From: Wenzhouxiangella sp. XN201
Lineage (GTDB): Bacteria > Pseudomonadota > Gammaproteobacteria > Xanthomonadales > Wenzhouxiangellaceae
DNA length: 64,000 nt
Direction: 5' to 3'
Assembly (NCBI RefSeq): GCF_011008905.1
Contig: NZ_JAAIVI010000017.1
Coordinates: 434,001 to 498,000, forward strand
Shown here: positions 1 through 7,842 of the stretch, in pieces
Layout of the letters: every line of letters begins with the position of its first letter
How positions within the stretch are numbered: position 1 is the stretch's first letter
Translations under genes and position numbers: made by a program
The notes under the pieces: model-generated
Told to the model about the DNA's origin: nothing
Database searches by the model: none
Seen by the model: the letters and a program-made list of their open reading frames with translations, nothing else

Positions 1-232
1 GTCCACCGAGCAGGGGCTGGAGGCACTGGTGCGCGAGCCCGCCGGTCAGCCGGAAGCGCCCAACTGGAAGCAGGGCGGCTATATCGAGCGCCTGATGAAA
101 GACCCCTGGGGCAACGACTACCAGTATCTCAACCCCGGCGTGCACGGCGAGATCGACGTGTGGTCGTTCGGGGCCAACGGCACCTCCGGCGGCGAGGGCA
201 TAAATGCTGAGATCGGCAACTGGCAAGACTGA
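1..232 (+). CDS. gspG: Type II secretion major pseudopilin GspG, C-terminal part (5' end outside window)
   Basis: The gene enters from the left edge in the frame beginning at base 2. The visible 76 residues read STEQGLEALVREP, then ERLMKDPWGNDYQYLNPG and a final IDVWSFGANGTSGGEG, which is the typical C-terminal half of GspG: the TEQGL helix end, the KDPWGN calcium-site loop region and the D-x-W-S-x-G-x-D/N-G tail. GspG is the major subunit of the periplasmic pseudopilus that drives substrates through the outer-membrane secretin. The prepilin leader and N-terminal helix lie outside the window. It overlaps the next gene, gspH, by 29 bases in another frame, so the two are probably translated from one message. 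Confidence 0.93.
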   Translation, partial: STEQGLEALVREPAGQPEAPNWKQGGYIERLMKDPWGNDYQYLNPGVHGEIDVWSFGANGTSGGEGINAEIGNWQD

Positions 233-713
233 GGTATCCACCGGCTTCACGTTGATCGAGGTGTTGGTGGTGGTGGCGATTGCCGCCATCGTTGCCGCCC
301 TGGTCGTGCTGCGCCTGGGCAACTGGCGTGCGCCGTCCGATCCCGATACCCAGGTGCAGCGTCTGGCTGCGCTGATCGAGCACCAGTGCGAACAGTCGAT
401 GTTCCAGTCGCGCCCGCGCGGCATTCGCCTCGATGAAGCCGGCTACGACTTCTGGCAGTCGTCCGGCGAGGGCTGGGTACCGCTGCCTGACGAGGGCCTG
501 GACCGGCCGCGAAGCTGGATCGGCGAGCCGCAGCTCGAGCTGGTGCTCGATGGCCATCGCGTGCCCCTGGGCGACTCGCCGCAAGCGCCCCAGATCGTCT
601 GCCATCCACTCGGCGAGCTGAGCCCCTTCTCCCTCGATTTTCGCCTGCAGGGGCAGTCACTGGCGCTGATCGGTGAAGCGAGCGGACGCCTGGCGCTGGA
701 GCGTGGGCGGTGA
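204..713 (+). CDS. gspH: Type II secretion minor pseudopilin GspH
   Basis: This 169-residue protein has a prepilin-peptidase site near residue 14 (G/FTLIEV, with the conserved Glu at +5), followed by a hydrophobic helix of about 20 residues and a periplasmic beta-rich domain. Together with GspI, J and K it forms the tip of the type II secretion pseudopilus. Its start lies inside the end of gspG, and its TGA overlaps the GTG of the next gene, as in a translationally coupled operon. Assignment as GspH rests on the leader motif and on the position between gspG and gspI; the periplasmic part is poorly conserved in the family. Confidence 0.85.
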   Translation: MLRSATGKTEVSTGFTLIEVLVVVAIAAIVAALVVLRLGNWRAPSDPDTQVQRLAALIEHQCEQSMFQSRPRGIRLDEAGYDFWQSSGEGWVPLPDEGLDRPRSWIGEPQLELVLDGHRVPLGDSPQAPQIVCHPLGELSPFSLDFRLQGQSLALIGEASGRLALERGR

Positions 714-1069
714 AGTCGCGCCGCGGTTTCACGCTGCTGGAAGTGCTGGTCGCCCTGGTGGTGGTGGCCGTGGCGGTGGCCGCGCTGGGGCGTGCCGGCA
801 GCCAGGTGCTCGACGGCCAGGCCGAAATGGAAGAGCGCAGCCTGGCGCTGTGGGTTGCCGACAATGCGCTGGCCGAACTGCGGCTGGAAAGCGGGGTGGC
901 GACCGGGCGCCGCCAGGGCACAAGCGAAATGGGCGGCCGGACCTGGTACTGGGACATGCTGATCCAGCCGGCACCGGGTGAGGAACTGTTGCGTGTCGAT
1001 GTGGCCGTGCATTCAGACCAAGCGCGTTCAGAGCCGGTGACGCTACATACCGGTTTCATCGCGCCATGA
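710..1069 (+). CDS. gspI: Type II secretion minor pseudopilin GspI
   Basis: The 119-residue product starts MKSRRGFTLLEVLVAL, a short basic leader with a G/F prepilin cleavage site and Glu at +5. After the helix comes the characteristic GspI pattern in which small helical residues and W-V-A-D-N-A-L-A-E are visible (about residues 43-53). The start is GTG at 710, overlapping the gspH stop (GTGA); the gene ends by overlapping the ATG of gspJ. Length and order match GspI of other gammaproteobacteria. It is expected to nucleate the pseudopilus tip with GspJ and GspK. Confidence 0.92.
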   Translation: MKSRRGFTLLEVLVALVVVAVAVAALGRAGSQVLDGQAEMEERSLALWVADNALAELRLESGVATGRRQGTSEMGGRTWYWDMLIQPAPGEELLRVDVAVHSDQARSEPVTLHTGFIAP

Positions 1070-1659
1070 CGGGCCGAATGCGAGGGGCCGGTGGCTATAC
1101 CCTGGTCGAGGTGCTGGTCGCCGTGGTCGTCTTCGGCATCCTGGCGGCCAGCGCCTATGTCGCCCTCGATGCCCTGGCCCGGGCGGCCGAAACGCATCGC
1201 GATCGCAGCGATGAATTTGCCGCGGTGCAGGTCGCCGTGGCCCGGCTCGACAACGATCTGCGTCAGCTGGCTGCCCGCCCGGCCCTGGCCCCGGGTGGCC
1301 GTCTGGAGCCCGCACTGGTCGGTGACGAGCGCGTACTCGCCGGCACACGCGCAGGCTGGGCCAATCCGGCCGGGCTGGACCGATCGACGCTGCAGCGCTT
1401 CGGCTGGCGACTGTCCGGCAGCGACCTGCAGCGCATCCACTGGCCGGTGACCGACCGCGCGCCCGGCAGCCGGTCGGTGACCGAGACCGTGCTGGCCGAT
1501 GTCACCGCCCTTCGATTCCGCTTTCGCGACGGCACGGGCAGTTGGCATTCCGGCTGGCCGCTGGAAGAGGCGGCCAGTGCCCGCTTGCCGACGGCCATCG
1601 AGACGGTCCTGGAAAGCCGGCGGTTCGGACGCATCCGGCGCGTGGTGGTGTTGCAATGA
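1066..1659 (+). CDS. gspJ: Type II secretion minor pseudopilin GspJ
   Basis: The 197-residue product has the prepilin motif G/YTLVEVLVAVVVFG near residue 9, followed by the helix and a periplasmic domain with typical GspJ features (DEFAAVQVAVARLDNDLRQL around residues 46-65, then V-T-A-L-R-F-R-F and a near C-terminal RRVVVL strand). GspJ is a tip pseudopilin that contacts GspI and GspK. ATGA overlaps at both ends couple it to gspI and gspK. Confidence 0.92.
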   Translation: MTGRMRGAGGYTLVEVLVAVVVFGILAASAYVALDALARAAETHRDRSDEFAAVQVAVARLDNDLRQLAARPALAPGGRLEPALVGDERVLAGTRAGWANPAGLDRSTLQRFGWRLSGSDLQRIHWPVTDRAPGSRSVTETVLADVTALRFRFRDGTGSWHSGWPLEEAASARLPTAIETVLESRRFGRIRRVVVLQ

Positions 1660-2591
1660 GGGGGGGGCGTCGACAGCCAGGCCGACAGCGCGGCAGTGCG
1701 CTTTTGATCGCACTGGTAACGGCTGCGCTGGCGGCGGTAATCGCCACGGCCATGCTCGAACGCGGCCAGCGCTCGCTGGCCCGCGGTGAGGCCCTGCTGG
1801 CCTCGGAACGCGCCTGGCAGTACGCCCGCGGCATGGAACTTCTGGCCGGGAACAAGTTGCGTCAGGCCGTCGCCGAGGGGGCTGATCCCGGCGTTCTCGA
1901 CAACAGTTGGACGGTGCCTTTCGAGGTGCCCGGCGGCATGGTCCAGGGTCGCGTGGTCGACCAGGGCGGGCGCTTCAACCTCAATGCCCTGGGCCATCCC
2001 GACCGGGCCGTGGCGACCGAGGCACGGGCCGCATTCGCCCGCCTGCTCGAGCTGCTCGGTCTGCGGCCGGTGATCGCCGACGAACTCGCCGACTGGCTCG
2101 ACGGCGCGGTCATGCCGCGGCCGGGCAGCGCCGCCAGCGATTACTACGGCCGCCTTGATCCGCCCTATCGCACGGCCGGCGTGCCCCTGGCCAATACCAG
2201 TGAGCTGCGCTGGCTCCGAAGCGTGGACGAGGCGGCCTGGCGACAGCTCGAGCCGCTGGTAGCGGCCTTGCCCGAATCCGAGCTGCGCGTCAACGTCAAC
2301 ACGGCGCGGCCCGAAGTGCTGGCGGCGGTGATCGAGGAGCTGGGCGTGGAAGAGGCCGGCCGGGTGATCGCCGACGGCCCGTTCTCCGACCCGGTGCGGT
2401 TTCGCGAACACCCGCTCGTGGCGGGCGTGATCCGGCCCGACGAACAGATCCGGATCGTGATTCGCAGTCGCTGGTACATGGCCCAGGCGCGGGTGGTGCT
2501 CGACGGCGTTGAACGCGACTACTTCCGCCTGATCAACGCCGCGGGGGCGGGTTATGATGGCCGGCGTTATCTCAGCCAGGGAGTGCCCTGA
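1656..2591 (+). CDS. gspK: Type II secretion minor pseudopilin GspK
   Basis: I place the start at the ATG overlapping the gspJ stop (ATGA), which puts a basic leader and the G/SALLIALV cleavage region at residues 13-21; the same frame is open further upstream but that would run deep into gspJ. The 311-residue product lacks the +5 Glu, as GspK normally does. It contains the alpha-domain signature, with Q-G-R-V-V-D-Q-G-G-R-F-N-L-N-A near residues 96-110 and V-N-V-N-T-A near residue 210. GspK caps the pseudopilus tip and is the largest minor pseudopilin. A short 2-base gap separates it from gspL. Confidence 0.93.
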   Translation: MRGGRRQPGRQRGSALLIALVTAALAAVIATAMLERGQRSLARGEALLASERAWQYARGMELLAGNKLRQAVAEGADPGVLDNSWTVPFEVPGGMVQGRVVDQGGRFNLNALGHPDRAVATEARAAFARLLELLGLRPVIADELADWLDGAVMPRPGSAASDYYGRLDPPYRTAGVPLANTSELRWLRSVDEAAWRQLEPLVAALPESELRVNVNTARPEVLAAVIEELGVEEAGRVIADGPFSDPVRFREHPLVAGVIRPDEQIRIVIRSRWYMAQARVVLDGVERDYFRLINAAGAGYDGRRYLSQGVP

Positions 2592-2593
2592 AC

Positions 2594-3769
2594 ATGGCGC
2601 GAGCGCGCTCCGACAGCCTGGTGATTCACGCCTGCGGCCGTGACTGGCCGTGGCTGGCGCTGGATCGTTCCGGAGCCGTTGTCGACCGCGGCCAGGCCTC
2701 GAAGGATGCTCCGGGCTGGCCTGCCGACCGGCCGGCGCTGGTCCTCGTCGACGCGTCCCGGTGCCTCGGGCTGACGCTCGACCTGCCGCCGCTGCGTGGT
2801 CAGCGCCTGCGCCAGGCCCTGCGCTGGGCGGCCGAGGAACACCTCGCCGGCAGCGCCGAGGACGAACATGTCGTGCCCGGTCCACGTGACGCCGAAGGCC
2901 GGCTTTACTGCGTGAGCGTGGGCAACGCGACCATGGATGAAATCATGGCGCGCCTGGGCGATCTCGCGCCCGAGCGCCTGGTGCCGGATGCGCTGTGCCT
3001 GCCCTGGCAGCCCGGGCAGATCGGCCTGGCCGAGCATGAAGGCAGGATCCTGGTGCGCTGGGGCGAGTGGTCCTTCGCCGGCTTCGATCGCGAGTTGGCC
3101 GCCGACATGATCGCGTCGGTGGCGCAGCCTGAAGCCGAATGGATCTGGTACGGCGGTGACATGCCCGACTGGGTTGCCGATTCCGATCCGGCCGACGGCG
3201 CCGCCGGACGGCCCCTGCTGCAAGTCTTGGCCGAGCGCGCACGCAGCGTTCCGGTCAACCTGTTATCCGGTCCCTGGGCGCCGCGTTCGGCCGCCGCGGC
3301 GCATACCCGCTGGCGCTGGGTGGCGGTGCTGGCCGCTGTCCTGGTCGTCGGCAGCATCATGACCGCGGGCGTGGAGCGCTGGCAGCTGGCGGCCCGCGCC
3401 GATTCCCTCGAGACCGCCATCGAAGCGCAGTTCCGTGAGGCCTTTCCCGATGTTGGCCGCATCGTGCGACCGCAAGCCCAGGCCGAACGCGAGCTGGCAC
3501 GCTTGCGCTTCGGTCAGGCCGCCGGCCTGCTCGACCTGATGCATCGCGTCGCACCGGTGATCGATGGGCAGCCGGATCTGCTGGTTGATCGCATCGACTA
3601 TCGCAATGGCGTGCTCGAACTCGGATTGCGCGCTCCGGACGTCGCGGCGCTCGATGAGCTCGAACAACGACTCCGGGCTCTGCAACTTTCGGCCGAGGTG
3701 CAGTCGGCCAGTCTCGATGACGAAGGCGCCACCGGTCGCATCCGGGTGGCCGAGCGGGGTGGCGCATGA
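2594..3769 (+). CDS. gspL: Type II secretion inner-membrane protein GspL
   Basis: The 391-residue product has an N-terminal cytoplasmic actin-like region (residues about 1-230), a single transmembrane helix at about 240-260 (WVAVLAAVLVVGSIMTAGV) and a periplasmic ferredoxin-like domain. This is the GspL layout: the cytoplasmic half binds the GspE ATPase and the periplasmic half pairs with GspM. It begins two bases after the gspK stop and ends in an ATGA overlap with gspM. It resembles PilM plus PilN fused, and those proteins are encoded as separate genes later in the window. Confidence 0.93.
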   Translation: MARARSDSLVIHACGRDWPWLALDRSGAVVDRGQASKDAPGWPADRPALVLVDASRCLGLTLDLPPLRGQRLRQALRWAAEEHLAGSAEDEHVVPGPRDAEGRLYCVSVGNATMDEIMARLGDLAPERLVPDALCLPWQPGQIGLAEHEGRILVRWGEWSFAGFDRELAADMIASVAQPEAEWIWYGGDMPDWVADSDPADGAAGRPLLQVLAERARSVPVNLLSGPWAPRSAAAAHTRWRWVAVLAAVLVVGSIMTAGVERWQLAARADSLETAIEAQFREAFPDVGRIVRPQAQAERELARLRFGQAAGLLDLMHRVAPVIDGQPDLLVDRIDYRNGVLELGLRAPDVAALDELEQRLRALQLSAEVQSASLDDEGATGRIRVAERGGA

Positions 3770-4260
3770 AGGCCTATTGGCAGCAGATCGAGCCGCGCCA
3801 GCGGCGGCTGATTCTCCTGGCGCTCGGCGTGGCCCTGGCAGCGCTGGTCTACGTCTGGATCTGGGAGCCGCTGGCCGAGGCGCGCGCACAGGAACGCGAG
3901 CGCATTGCCGAACAGCAGGCCCTGCTTGGCTGGCTCGAGGCCGTGGCACCGCTGGCCGAGCAGCTTCGACGCAACAGCGGGCCCGATCGCGATCTGGACG
4001 GACGCTCCCTGCTCGGCGTAACCGATGAGACCGCCCGGGCTGCCGGCCTGGCCGGCAGCGTGGCGCGTATCGAGCCATCTGGAGACGGCCAGGTCCGCGT
4101 CTGGCTCGAAGGCGCCGATTTCGTCACGGTCATGAGCTGGCTCGAACAGTTCGCCCGCACCCGGCCGGTCCAGGTCGACCAGCTCCAGGTCGATCGCGCC
4201 GAGGCCGAAGGCCGCGTCAACGTGCGTGTGACCCTGGTGAATGATTCCGGGGCGAGTTGA
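3766..4260 (+). CDS. gspM: Type II secretion protein GspM
   Basis: This 164-residue single-pass membrane protein starts MKAYWQQIEPRQRRL, then has a transmembrane helix (about residues 16-35) followed by W-E-P-L and a periplasmic coiled coil and small ferredoxin-like domain. That is the normal GspM layout; GspM binds GspL and stabilises the inner-membrane assembly platform. It overlaps gspL by four bases and gspN by one. The sequence is divergent, as usual for this family, so the call combines topology with position. Confidence 0.9.
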   Translation: MKAYWQQIEPRQRRLILLALGVALAALVYVWIWEPLAEARAQERERIAEQQALLGWLEAVAPLAEQLRRNSGPDRDLDGRSLLGVTDETARAAGLAGSVARIEPSGDGQVRVWLEGADFVTVMSWLEQFARTRPVQVDQLQVDRAEAEGRVNVRVTLVNDSGAS

Positions 4261-4970
4261 TGCGAAAGATTCTGTGGCTGGCGCTGCTGGCAATTCCCGT
4301 CATCGTGATCGTGACCCTGCCGGCGAGTGTCGTGATGCCGCGGCTCGAGGCTGGTGAGGATCTGCACGATGTGCGCGGCACGCTCTGGCAAGGCAACGCT
4401 ACCTGGCGGCAGCCCGGCTTCGTGCCGGTCGATCTGGACTGGTCCTGGCAGGGTGGCCGCAGCTGGCGCTGGCAGGCCGATGGTGTCGGCACGGACCTGT
4501 CCGGATTCTGGCGAGCGGGCGCCGGCGGCACGGAGTTGGTGGACGTGCGCGGCACCATCAGCATGGATCGACTCGACGTCCGGCTCTGGCTGGCCAACGC
4601 CCGCCCGCGCGGCGAGGTGATGCTCGATATCGAACGGGCCCTGATTGCCGAGGATCGAGCGCCGCAAATCGATGGGCAGCTGGTCTGGCAAAACGCCCGG
4701 CTCGAGGGCACCGTGCACGAGTCGCTGGGCGAGATTACCGTTACCCTCAGCAGCGGGGAATCGGGACAGGAGGCGCGCGTCGAATCGACCCGTGAGGGTG
4801 CCATCCAGGTGCGCGGCCGGATTGACCTCGAGGTCGATCGCTATACCGTGGACCTGTGGTTGCGTGCGCGCTCCGATCGCCCGGAACTGGCGCGCCAGAT
4901 TGCCTGGCTGGGCGAGCCGCAACCCGATGGCCAGGTGCGGGTGCAGCTCAGCGGTGCCCTGGGATGGTAG
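4260..4970 (+). CDS. gspN: Type II secretion protein GspN
   Basis: I start this at the ATG that shares its A with the gspM stop (TGATG); a TTG one codon upstream is also possible. The 236-residue product has an N-terminal membrane anchor (MRKILWLALLAIPVIVIV) and a periplasmic region with the GspN hallmarks L-x-x-V-R-G-T-L-W-Q-G (about residues 36-46) and W-x-W-Q-G-G-R. GspN is an accessory part of some type II systems. It is the last secretion gene of the operon here; gspC-F, and the secretin gene gspD, are not in the window and are presumably upstream. Confidence 0.88.
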   Translation: MRKILWLALLAIPVIVIVTLPASVVMPRLEAGEDLHDVRGTLWQGNATWRQPGFVPVDLDWSWQGGRSWRWQADGVGTDLSGFWRAGAGGTELVDVRGTISMDRLDVRLWLANARPRGEVMLDIERALIAEDRAPQIDGQLVWQNARLEGTVHESLGEITVTLSSGESGQEARVESTREGAIQVRGRIDLEVDRYTVDLWLRARSDRPELARQIAWLGEPQPDGQVRVQLSGALGW

Positions 4971-5029
4971 GTTTCTCGCGCCCGCTCGGTGGCGAGAAAT
5001 GTCGAACAACAAGGACAAGGAACGATGGC

Positions 5030-5797
5030 ATGATCGATCTGGACCATGCGCTGAGCGTTGCCCGACAGGCGGCCGAAGCAGCCGAACGCGTGGCCATGCG
5101 CTACTTCGGGGGCGACATCGCGGTCGACCTCAAGGCCGACGAAAGCCCGGTCACCGTCGCCGACCGGGAGGCCGAGCAGGCCATCCGGCAAGTGATCCGC
5201 GAGCACTTTCCCGATCACGCCCTGTTCGGCGAGGAATTCGGCCGGGACGGCGACGGCGACTGTCTCTGGCTGATCGATCCCATCGACGGCACCCGCAGCT
5301 TCATTCGCAAGCTGCCGTTCTGGTCGACCCAGATCGCGTTGATGATCGACGGCGAACTCGTTCTCGGCGTTTCGTCGGCCCCGCCATTCAATGAAACCGC
5401 CTGGGCGGTGCGCGGGGGCGGGGCGTTCATCAACGGACAACCGGTTCGGACCCGGGCGGTCGATCGTCTCGAGCAGGCCGACGTCTGCTTCGGCAACCTG
5501 CGCTCGCTCTCGCGCGGCGCCGGCTGGAGCTGGGTCGGCGAGATCGTGTCGCGGGCGGCACGTTCGCGCGGTTACGGCGATTTCTATTCCTACCACCGCC
5601 TGGCCGATGGCGGTCAGGATGTGGTGATCGAAAGCGATGTCAATATCCTCGACATCGCGGCGGTTGCGGTGATCGTGCGCGAAGCCGGCGGCATCTTCAC
5701 CGACCTGGCCGGCGATGAGCCCGGCCTGGAGACCACCTCGGTGCTGGCAGCCTGTCCCCAATTGCACGGTCAGTTGCTATCCTCCCGTCATGAGTGA
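5030..5797 (+). CDS. Inositol-monophosphatase-family phosphatase (HisN-like)
   Basis: The start at ATG 5030 follows an AAGGACAAGGA ribosome-binding site at 5011-5021. The 255-residue product has the metal-binding motifs of the family: GEE(F) near residue 66, W-L-I-D-P-I-D-G-T-R-S-F-I near 80, and the C-terminal ESDVNILDIAA motif. The text around DPIDGT and the K-A-D-E-S-P-V-T-V-A-D element look more like histidinol-phosphatase HisN than CysQ or inositol monophosphatase SuhB. However, cysQ is the usual neighbour of nudE in pseudomonads, so a 3',5'-bisphosphate nucleotidase role is the main alternative. It overlaps nudE by 8 bases, suggesting co-translation. Confidence 0.75.
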   Translation: MIDLDHALSVARQAAEAAERVAMRYFGGDIAVDLKADESPVTVADREAEQAIRQVIREHFPDHALFGEEFGRDGDGDCLWLIDPIDGTRSFIRKLPFWSTQIALMIDGELVLGVSSAPPFNETAWAVRGGGAFINGQPVRTRAVDRLEQADVCFGNLRSLSRGAGWSWVGEIVSRAARSRGYGDFYSYHRLADGGQDVVIESDVNILDIAAVAVIVREAGGIFTDLAGDEPGLETTSVLAACPQLHGQLLSSRHE

Positions 5798-6359
5798 ACG
5801 CGAGACTTCCCGTGACCTGCCCGTCATCCACGACCGGCGTGAACGCCGTCCCGCCGACCTGTTCAAGGTCGAGCAAGTCGACCTCGAATTTGCCAACGGC
5901 GAGCGGCGCACCTACGAGCGCCTGATCAGTCGCGGTGTCGGCGCGGTGATCGTCGTGGCCATGCCCGACGACGATCATGCGCTGCTGATCCGCGAATACG
6001 CCTGCGGTGTGCACCGCTACGAACTCGGCCTGCCCAAGGGGCGACTCGAACCGGGCGAGACCCACATCGAGGGCGCCAATCGCGAACTGCAGGAAGAATG
6101 CGGCTATGCCGCGCATTCGCTGACCGAACTGGGCTACCTGACCCTGGCGCCCGGCTACATGACGCATCGAACGCACGTGATTCTCGCCCGCGATCTCTAT
6201 CCCTCACGCCTGCCCGGCGACGAGCCCGAGGAAATCGAGGTAATCAAGTGGCCGCTCAACGACCTGGTCTCGCTCATCCGCCGCGAGGACTGTAGTGAGG
6301 GCAGGACGATTGCGGCGCTTTACATGGCAAGAGACATGCTGGGGGCTGGCGACTCCTGA
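5790..6359 (+). CDS. nudE: ADP compounds hydrolase NudE (Nudix family)
   Basis: The 189-residue product contains a complete Nudix box, G-x5-E-x7-R-E-L-x-E-E-x-G (GRLEPGE...RELQEECGY, about residues 84-106). It matches NudE in length and in its flanking text (EYACGVHRYELGLPKG before the box, the LGYLTLAPGYMTHRTH segment after it). NudE hydrolyses ADP-ribose, NADH and diadenosine polyphosphates. The ATG at 5790 lies within the end of the upstream phosphatase gene, 8 bases overlapping. The next gene, hemJ, converges on it from the other strand across a repeat-filled gap. Confidence 0.9.
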   Translation: MSERETSRDLPVIHDRRERRPADLFKVEQVDLEFANGERRTYERLISRGVGAVIVVAMPDDDHALLIREYACGVHRYELGLPKGRLEPGETHIEGANRELQEECGYAAHSLTELGYLTLAPGYMTHRTHVILARDLYPSRLPGDEPEEIEVIKWPLNDLVSLIRREDCSEGRTIAALYMARDMLGAGDS

Positions 6360-6382
6360 TAGCGGTTGCGCCAGTAGGGCCT

Positions 6383-6572
6383 GTTGGCTGGTTGGCTCGT
6401 TTGCTGGTTGGTTGGTTCGGCAGCTGCCTGGCCTTGGAGTGCGGCTGCGCCGCGTTGGCCTTGGAATCAGCCGATAAGTCGACAGGGTGCCCGTGGTCAA
6501 GCGCGGCGAAGCCGCCCCGCAACCCGATCGGTTGCCGAACCAGCCAACCAGCTAACCAGCAAACCAGCCAAC
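6383..6572. repeat. Imperfect long inverted repeat between nudE and hemJ
   Basis: The left arm (6383-6424) is built of GTTGGCTGG and TTTGCTGGTTGG units and ends in TTCGGCAG. The right arm (about 6530-6572) is its imperfect reverse complement, with CCGAACCAGCCAACC and AACCAGCAAACCAGCC. The roughly 105-base centre also holds two copies of GGCCTTGGA (6430-6465). The whole unit sits between two convergent genes and could fold as a long hairpin in either transcript. I see no coding sequence here. Confidence 0.7.
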
Positions 6573-6579
6573 GTGTCTT

Positions 6580-6999
6580 TCAGAAGGGTTTGACGATCAC
6601 CAGCACCACGATCGCGATCAGGAACAGCGCCGGCACCTCATTGAAGAACCGGTACCATTTCGAGCCGTGGCGGTTTTCGCCGCGGGCGAAGGTCCGCACC
6701 AGACGCCAGCACCAGAGGTGATAGGCGACCAGGCCGGCGACCAGGGCCAGCTTGGCGTGCATCCAGCCGCCGCCGGACAGGTGCCAGGGTTCGCCGGCCA
6801 GGGTGGCCAGCCCGAAACCGATCGCCAGCGCCCCGCCGATGTGGGTGATGCCGAGCAGCCTCTTCTGCATCACCATCAACAGCTCAAAGCGCTGCCCGCC
6901 GGGGTTTTCCGCGGCATAGACGAATAGTCGCGGCAGGTAGAACAGACCGGCGAACCAGGTGACGACAAAGACGACGTGAAAGGCTTCAAGCCAGCGCAT
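6580..6999 (-). CDS. hemJ: Protoporphyrinogen oxidase HemJ (CopD-like membrane protein)
   Basis: This 139-residue membrane protein has four hydrophobic segments and reads MRWLEAFHVVFVVTWFAGLF followed by Y-L-P-R-L-F-V-Y, the HemJ signature with its conserved early His. The later segment W-M-H-A-K-L-A-L-V-A also fits. HemJ oxidises protoporphyrinogen IX to protoporphyrin IX in heme synthesis in bacteria that lack HemG/HemY. The length is that of the family. It is transcribed away from erpA; the intervening region is AT-rich and holds a TATAAT on this strand. Confidence 0.9.
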   Translation of the reverse strand: MRWLEAFHVVFVVTWFAGLFYLPRLFVYAAENPGGQRFELLMVMQKRLLGITHIGGALAIGFGLATLAGEPWHLSGGGWMHAKLALVAGLVAYHLWCWRLVRTFARGENRHGSKWYRFFNEVPALFLIAIVVLVIVKPF

Positions 7000-7080
7000 G
7001 GCGGATTCTCCGGTCGAGTGGGGGTGCGTGAACGCGTGCCGCCGACCTGGCGCCGGCGGCTTGACGCAGCCGGGGTGGGC

Positions 7081-7150
7081 ACGGTATAAACAACGCGCAC
7101 ATTATAAAAAATTCATGAAAATACAACATCATGAAATCCAAATATAACGT
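7081..7150 (-). promoter_or_regulatory. AT-rich promoter region between hemJ and erpA
   Basis: The stretch is conspicuously AT-rich against a GC-rich background. On the minus strand it contains TATAAT (7106-7101), about 100 bases upstream of the hemJ start, with no clear -35 match. On the plus strand TATAAA elements occur at about 7084 and 7104. Two similar TCATGAA words (about 7113-7119 and 7129-7135) lie close together and could be an operator. Direction and use are inferred. Confidence 0.35.
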
Positions 7151-7185
7151 GTGCTGATCCATCCGGTTTGGGGCATTACCTATTG

Positions 7186-7212
7186 AAGCGGTCGACAGGC
7201 CGCTTTCTTTTT
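7186..7212 (+). terminator. Rho-independent terminator upstream of erpA
   Basis: The stem AAGCGG (7186-7191) pairs with CCGCTT (7200-7205) across an 8-base loop and is followed by TTTCTTTTT (7204-7212). It lies 77 bases before the erpA start and downstream of the AT-rich region, so it would end a short transcript initiated there or act as a leader attenuator of erpA. Confidence 0.6.
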
Positions 7213-7288
7213 GGGCATGATTGAAGGATATGGGAGCAATCACCATTTTGTCGGTGTCCAAGCTTTCGACCGCGACTGGAGCGTTTCA

Positions 7289-7630
7289 ATGACCGATGCC
7301 GAACCCATGATCTTCACCCCTGCTGCTGCCTCCAAGGTGCGCGAACTCATCCTCGAGGAAGGCAATCCCGCGCTCAAGCTGCGTGTCTATATTACCGGGG
7401 GTGGCTGCTCGGGTTTCCAGTACGGCTTCACCTTCGACGAGCAGGTCGAGGATGGCGACATCACCGTCGATCGCGAAGAGGTCACGCTGGTGGTCGATCC
7501 CCTGAGCTTTCAGTACCTGGAAGGCGCCGAGGTCGATTACAGCGAGTCGCTGCAGGGCGCGCGCTTCGTCATTCGCAACCCCAACGCCGCGACGACCTGC
7601 GGTTGTGGCTCCTCTTTCGGCGTCGCCTAG
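7289..7630 (+). CDS. erpA: Iron-sulfur cluster insertion protein ErpA
   Basis: The start at ATG 7289 has a GGAG site about 7 bases upstream; an in-frame extension to 7217 or 7211 would overlap a terminator stem and is unlikely. The 113-residue product is an A-type Fe-S carrier with the three conserved cysteines in [11 protein letters not shown] (residue about 42) and CGCGSSF (about residues 106-108). ErpA delivers 4Fe-4S clusters to apo-targets such as IspG/IspH. The product starts with an acidic M-T-D-A-E, as ErpA proteins do. Its stop codon is the first base set of a long palindrome (7629-7774). Confidence 0.93.
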   Translation: MTDAEPMIFTPAAASKVRELILEEGNPALKLRVYITGGGCSGFQYGFTFDEQVEDGDITVDREEVTLVVDPLSFQYLEGAEVDYSESLQGARFVIRNPNAATTCGCGSSFGVA

Positions 7631-7774
7631 GAGGCTCCGGAAAACGCAGTGAGCGAGCGGCTGACGGCGTCCGGCGGGTGCTCGCAATCCTCATGTATTC
7701 GCACATACACTGCGGTTCCTGCGCTCCGGCGGCCACCGTCAGCCGCCCGCTCACTACGTTTTCCGAAGCCTCCT
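7629..7774. repeat. Palindromic repeat family A, copy 1
   Basis: A 146-base unit begins at the erpA stop codon. The left arm (7629-7670) and the reverse complement of the right arm (7733-7774) agree over about 42 bases with only a few mismatches. The centre contains AATCCTCATGTATTC and CTGCGGTTCCTGCGCTCC. Nearly the same centre and right arm occur in copy 2 at 8656-8862. It encodes nothing convincing. Confidence 0.85.
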
Positions 7775-7842
7775 GCGTTCATTAGAGGCCGCTGGCTGGC
7801 ACGGGCTGGCATCGGGTTGCCGATTCGTGGTATCACTCGTCC

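Noticed and set aside
1656-2591. GspK as a defective pseudopilin because the +5 Glu is missing
   Set aside because: Absence of Glu at +5 is normal for GspK, so this is not a defect.
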